Positions 61,225-64,000 of a stretch of DNA of 64,000 bases are shown here, piece by piece (positions within the stretch are counted from its first letter, which is position 1; every line of letters begins with the position of its first letter). The DNA comes from Bacteroidales bacterium (GTDB lineage: Bacteria; Bacteroidota; Bacteroidia; Bacteroidales; UBA932): assembly GCA_016286385.1 (NCBI GenBank), contig JAEESO010000005.1, positions 57,413 through 121,412 on the forward strand, read 5' to 3'. The notes below the pieces were generated by a model. The model ran no database searches, was not told the DNA's origin, and saw nothing but the letters and a program-made list of their open reading frames with translations. Made by a program: the position numbers and the translations under genes.

Positions 61225-61840
61225 TTATCTTGAGGAAATGGACAGGCGCATAGGTCTCAGCCGGAAGGTCGGAGAAAAGCCCGTCGCTCTCATATTCGCC
61301 AACGAGATAGGAGAATTCGTAGTCCCGGCGGTTGACTTTATCCGCGCCAATGAAACTCCACTCGCTGATATGAATCCACAGGTCCGGCTTGTCTACACGT
61401 TTGTAGGTGAGGGCGTCGCCGTGGATGATGTTCTTGGAAAGGATATAGCGGGCAGCTTCGATGCAGTTGTCCTTACACTTGGATTTGAATAGGGTCTGGT
61501 ATTGCTCCGTAAAGTAGTTCAGAAGGCGTTCTCTGCAGGCGGCGGCATTGTCGGCCAGGAGTTCGATGCCGTAGATACTGGAAATGGCCCAGATAGCATC
61601 ATGCTCGTACTGAAGTTGGGTATATTGTTTTGCTTTGACGCGGGCCTCGCAAATGGCGAGTTTGCGTCGGAGAATCTCTATGAGGAAGTTACCATCGCCG
61701 CAAGCAGGCTCCAGGAAACGGGAGTCTATACGCTCCGTCTCCGCCTTCACAAGGTCGAGCATCGCGTTCACTTCGCGGGGATTCGTGAATACCTCGCCGT
61801 GAGCCGACACCCTCTCCTTGGACTTGATTTGGGTGTCCAT
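61199..61840 (-). CDS. partial N6-methylase-like protein (SAM-binding half only)
   Basis: A 213-residue protein that opens like its neighbour (GEVFTNPREVNAMLDLV) and has a good SAM-binding motif I, FLEPACGDGNFLIEIL (43-58), then IYGIELLADNAAACRERLL and a motif like IIHGDAL. The chain ends before any NPPY catalytic motif. No frameshift is visible, because the next ORF begins again with its own complete N-terminus. It may be a helper subunit of a heterodimeric methyltransferase or a decayed copy. It is the first gene of the three-gene module. Confidence 0.82.
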   Translation of the reverse strand: MDTQIKSKERVSAHGEVFTNPREVNAMLDLVKAETERIDSRFLEPACGDGNFLIEILRRKLAICEARVKAKQYTQLQYEHDAIWAISSIYGIELLADNAAACRERLLNYFTEQYQTLFKSKCKDNCIEAARYILSKNIIHGDALTYKRVDKPDLWIHISEWSFIGADKVNRRDYEFSYLVGEYESDGLFSDLPAETYAPVHFLKINAAAYGEQ

Positions 61841-62197
61841 TCTGCGCTTTCATTGGGCACTTGATGTTTACTCGATTGACGGCTTCCAATGGGCAAAAAA
61901 AGGCGTGGATCGTTTCCTATCCACACCAGAGGCCCTGAGAAGCCGTGAAAATGAATAAGTCGTGTCCACGCCAAAGCGCAGACATTTACTGACTTATTCG
62001 GTCTTTCACTTTAGAAATTTCTCAGGTTTCTGGTAACCGAATAACTAGCAAATGCTATCATTAAATATGTTGCTGCAAATAGTCTTTGCGATAGCAAATC
62101 TACAAAAAATCATTAAAAACAGCAAAAAGCACCCTAAAACAACACATTGTTTTTTACGATTCTTGCCTTTACAGAAACTACTATTTACCTTGGGCAC
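61841..62197. other. 357-bp non-coding region with interlocked inverted repeats
   Basis: No gene is seen between the methylase and the transposase, which are divergent. The first 200 bp hold several perfect inverted pairs: TCTGCGCTTT (61841-61850) with AAAGCGCAGA (61973-61982), GGCGTGGA (61902-61909) with TCCACGCC (61965-61972), ACGGCTTC (61879-61886) with GAAGCCGT (61939-61946), GAATAAGTC (61953-61961) with GACTTATTC (61991-61999), and TTATTCGGT (61994-62002) with ACCGAATAA (62036-62044). A structured RNA, an operator array or the scar of a mobile element are all possible. From 62050 on it is AT-rich and plausibly holds the transposase promoter. Confidence 0.65.
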
Positions 62198-63118
62198 ATG
62201 AAGGAATCGTATCATATCTGCTTCACCTCACACGAAGAGGTAATGTTCAGGGATCTGGAAGACCATGGTGCATTCCTGAACCTCCTGGCACTCCGTGCTT
62301 TTTCCATGGATACGGAAATCGTGGTAGATGCCGAGATGTCTACTCACGTCCACCTGGGTATCTTTTCAGGAAACCCGCAGCAATTCGCCGCCGCCCTCCG
62401 CATGTCTTATTCCAAATACTTCAACAAGAAGTATGACCGCAAAGGACGGATGGGAGAAAAGTACACCTTCCAGCTAAAGATAGAAGGACACGTGCACCAG
62501 ATGATCTTTCAAAACTATGTGATACGCAATGGCCTGCACCACGCCGCATCGGCCACAGCCTTAGGATATCCTTTCTGCTGCGCGCGGGATTTGTTTCAGG
62601 AAGATATTGGCCTGGTCACGGACTTGCCGGCAAAGATGTCACGGGAAGACATCCACGTCTTCCTCCCCCGCCACGCGGAGTTTCCAGACCACTATCAGAT
62701 GAACGAACACGGAGTATTTATCCGGCGCAGCTTCATGGAAATCCGACGGGCCGAACAATACTACGGATCGCCCCGCAATTACCTGTACCAGATCAACCGT
62801 CTCACGGACGAGAGCTGGACCCGTGAACAGCTTAACGATGGCACCGGACTCCCCGTCACCATTCAGTCCATTGAGCCAGCCGACGAAAAAAGCATCACCC
62901 AGATGCTTAAAAACGAATCGGGCCGATGCTTCAACCGCACCCGTATGCAAGACTTGGACGTTTGCCGACTGATTGATGGAGACTTCCTTTCTTCCTACGG
63001 CGCCACTTCCATCTACCAGCTCACGGAATCTCAGAAAAAAGCCATCGCACAAACGCTCTATTTTGAGTATCATCTTCCGGAGGGGCAGATCAAAAGGTGT
63101 TTGGCTTTGCCGCGTTGA
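62198..63118 (+). CDS. REP-associated tyrosine transposase (RAYT, Y1 HUH)
   Basis: With the start at 62198 the product has 306 residues. It belongs to the IS200/IS605-related Y1 HUH group: the metal-binding HUH is H50-V-H52 in MSTHVHLGIF, and the nucleophile is probably Y107 in QNYVIRNGLHH. No TnpB and no insertion-sequence ends are seen, which fits a RAYT, a domesticated single-strand nuclease that acts on REP palindromes. Two REP-like palindromes follow it, and the stop codon TGA (63116-63118) and the last three sense codons lie inside the first. The C-terminal half (about 130-306) is not one I recognise. Confidence 0.82.
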   Translation: MKESYHICFTSHEEVMFRDLEDHGAFLNLLALRAFSMDTEIVVDAEMSTHVHLGIFSGNPQQFAAALRMSYSKYFNKKYDRKGRMGEKYTFQLKIEGHVHQMIFQNYVIRNGLHHAASATALGYPFCCARDLFQEDIGLVTDLPAKMSREDIHVFLPRHAEFPDHYQMNEHGVFIRRSFMEIRRAEQYYGSPRNYLYQINRLTDESWTREQLNDGTGLPVTIQSIEPADEKSITQMLKNESGRCFNRTRMQDLDVCRLIDGDFLSSYGATSIYQLTESQKKAIAQTLYFEYHLPEGQIKRCLALPR

Positions 63119-63161
63119 CGCGCCCAGCGTACCACAAAGCCGGTTTTGTGTCAACGCGGCA
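63108..63161. repeat. REP-like palindrome, copy 1
   Basis: TGCCGCGTTGAC (63108-63119) and GTCAACGCGGCA (63150-63161) form a perfect 12-bp stem. An inner CACAAA/TTTGTG stem makes a branched structure 54 bp long. It includes the stop codon of the RAYT gene. Confidence 0.8.
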
Positions 63162-63190
63162 GCGAAAACCGTCCTTTCGGCCCAAAACTT

Positions 63191-63244
63191 TGCCACGTTG
63201 ACGCGCCTGGCGCAGTAGAACGCCGTTTTCTTGTCAACGCGGCA
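63191..63244. repeat. REP-like palindrome, copy 2
   Basis: TGCCACGTTGAC (63191-63202) and GTCAACGCGGCA (63233-63244) repeat the outer stem of copy 1 with one mismatch and the same total length of 54 bp. The start-to-start distance between copies is 83 bp and the interior has diverged. The pair resembles a REP doublet next to its RAYT. Confidence 0.8.
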
Positions 63245-63281
63245 AGAAGGGCAAAGCACCCCGAGGAAACGAAGCGCTTGA

Positions 63282-64000
63282 CTAGGCGAGTTCGATGCCG
63301 GCGGCGTGGCAGGCTTTGCGCATATCGGCCGGCCAGATGGAAGACTGGATCTCCCCTATGTGCGCCTTCCGCAGCAGGAACATACAAAGGCGGGACTGGC
63401 CGATACCGCCGCCAATGGTCTGCGGCAGCTTTCCTTCCAGAAGAAGCTTGTGGAAATACAACTCCTCCTTCCACAGCTGGTCCCTTTCCGCCAGCTGCCG
63501 ATGAAGGGCTTCGGCATCCACGCGGATGCCCATACTGGAAATCTCAAAGGCGCTGTCCAGCACCGGATTCCAAAGCAGGATGTCTCCGTTCAGGCTCCAG
63601 TCGTCGTAGTCGGCGGCGCGGCCGTCGTGGGCTTCTCCGTTGGAGAGCTTGCCGCCTATCCCCTGGATAAAAACGGCCCCGTACTCCTTGGCGATGGCGT
63701 TCTCGCGCTCCTTGGCACTGAGGCCGGGATAGCGTTGCAGGAGCTCTTCGGCCTTAATGAAATATATCTCCTCCGGCAGCATAGGGGTAATCTGGGGGAA
63801 CTCCACGTAGAGCTTGTTCTCCGTCACTTTCACCGCCTCATAGATGCGGCGGACGGTCTTGTACAGGAAGGCTTCGTTCCTTTCCTCAGGCAGCATCACC
63901 TTCTCCCAGTCCCACTGGTCCACATAGATGGAATGGATGTTGTCCAGGTCTTCGTCGGGCCGAAGGGCGTTCATATCCGTATAGATGCCGCGGCCGGGCT
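63282..64000 (-). CDS. asnA: aspartate-ammonia ligase (asparagine synthetase A), 5' end outside window
   Basis: The visible 239 residues of AsnA are the C-terminal two thirds of a protein usually about 330-345 long; the reading frame continues past position 64000 ([19 protein letters not shown] at the visible N-terminal side). Other family segments: [32 protein letters not shown], and the [15 protein letters not shown] active-site block near the C-terminus. The enzyme makes asparagine from aspartate, ammonia and ATP in the cytoplasm and is related to class II aminoacyl-tRNA synthetases. Its 3' end lies just past the REP doublet. Confidence 0.95.
   Translation of the reverse strand, partial: PGRGIYTDMNALRPDEDLDNIHSIYVDQWDWEKVMLPEERNEAFLYKTVRRIYEAVKVTENKLYVEFPQITPMLPEEIYFIKAEELLQRYPGLSAKERENAIAKEYGAVFIQGIGGKLSNGEAHDGRAADYDDWSLNGDILLWNPVLDSAFEISSMGIRVDAEALHRQLAERDQLWKEELYFHKLLLEGKLPQTIGGGIGQSRLCMFLLRKAHIGEIQSSIWPADMRKACHAAGIELA

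Noticed and set aside
81..62172. Similar 14-mers GATTCTTGC-y-TTTA at 81-94 and 62158-62171, both after T-runs upstream of genes
   Set aside because: Could be a shared promoter type, but only two cases and no match to the known -7 box; may be chance.
63108..63244. Repeats near asnA as a possible CRISPR array
   Set aside because: Only two copies, each an internal palindrome of 54 bp with diverged interiors, no spacers of uniform size and no cas genes. REP doublet fits better.

Overview
The window looks like part of a chromosome from a gut- or rumen-type member of the Bacteroidales (Bacteroidota). Evidence: three SusC-like and three SusD-like proteins arranged in polysaccharide utilisation loci (PULs), many lipoproteins with a Cys lipobox, BACON, CotH and FISUMP-type proteins, promoters of the TTTG/TAnnTTTG type read by the Bacteroidota primary sigma factor, and few Shine-Dalgarno sequences. 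No rRNA, prophage or CRISPR array is visible; one tRNA-Leu is present. The species cannot be named from the sequence alone.

Layout. 0.1-3.5 kb: an unknown lipoprotein, a ComM/YifB ATPase and a HicAB toxin-antitoxin pair. 3.5-18.3 kb (minus strand): PUL 1 for a beta-glucan, in order of transcription GH3, SusC, SusD, a surface lipoprotein, a GH16 laminarinase-type enzyme, a GH128-like beta-1,3-glucanase, two paralogous peptides of about 50 residues, a large BACON lipoprotein, then a CotH-family lipoprotein. 18.4-23.4 kb: a membrane-bound TPR regulator translationally coupled to a suf Fe-S assembly operon that carries a PnuC-type transporter gene between sufB and sufC and has a very short SufD. 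23.4-34.8 kb: a lone FecCD-type permease, an AlkZ-like DNA glycosylase, an esterase, a TerB-like protein, a TPR-LuxR regulator, two lipoproteins, a substrate-binding protein overlapping a SpoIIE-type phosphatase sensor, tRNA-Leu and PrsW. 34.8-51.9 kb: PUL 2, a propeller-AraC regulator divergent from two tandem SusCD pairs, a DUF1735-like lipoprotein, a PKD protein and three tandem GH16-fold proteins, the middle one without its catalytic motif. 52.2-56.9 kb: a second HicAB pair, then aroB, an aroD-aroA fusion and aroC, whose product carries a His/Cys-rich insertion. 57.0-61.8 kb (minus): a restriction-modification-like module of two adenine methylase ORFs and a GIY-YIG/helicase protein. 62.2-63.3 kb: a REP-associated tyrosine transposase (RAYT) with two REP-like palindromes. 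The window ends inside asnA.

How the genes work together. Both PULs appear aimed at beta-1,3 or mixed-linkage beta-glucans: surface endo-enzymes cut the chain, SusCD pairs import oligosaccharides, and GH3 releases glucose. Each PUL has an adjacent membrane-spanning one-component regulator (TPR-type for PUL 1, propeller-AraC for PUL 2). The aro cluster covers four chorismate-pathway activities in three overlapping genes.

Most unusual signals: a heptamer ATCGGCC/GGCCGAT seen by hand about 80 times (about 8 expected by chance) and nearly absent from the restriction module; the metal-ligand-rich insertion in chorismate synthase; tandem paralogous small peptides ahead of the BACON lipoprotein; a paired methylase plus GIY-YIG helicase module; a RAYT gene whose stop codon lies inside its REP palindrome; and many genes whose -7 box sits 2-7 bases before the ATG, implying leaderless mRNAs.
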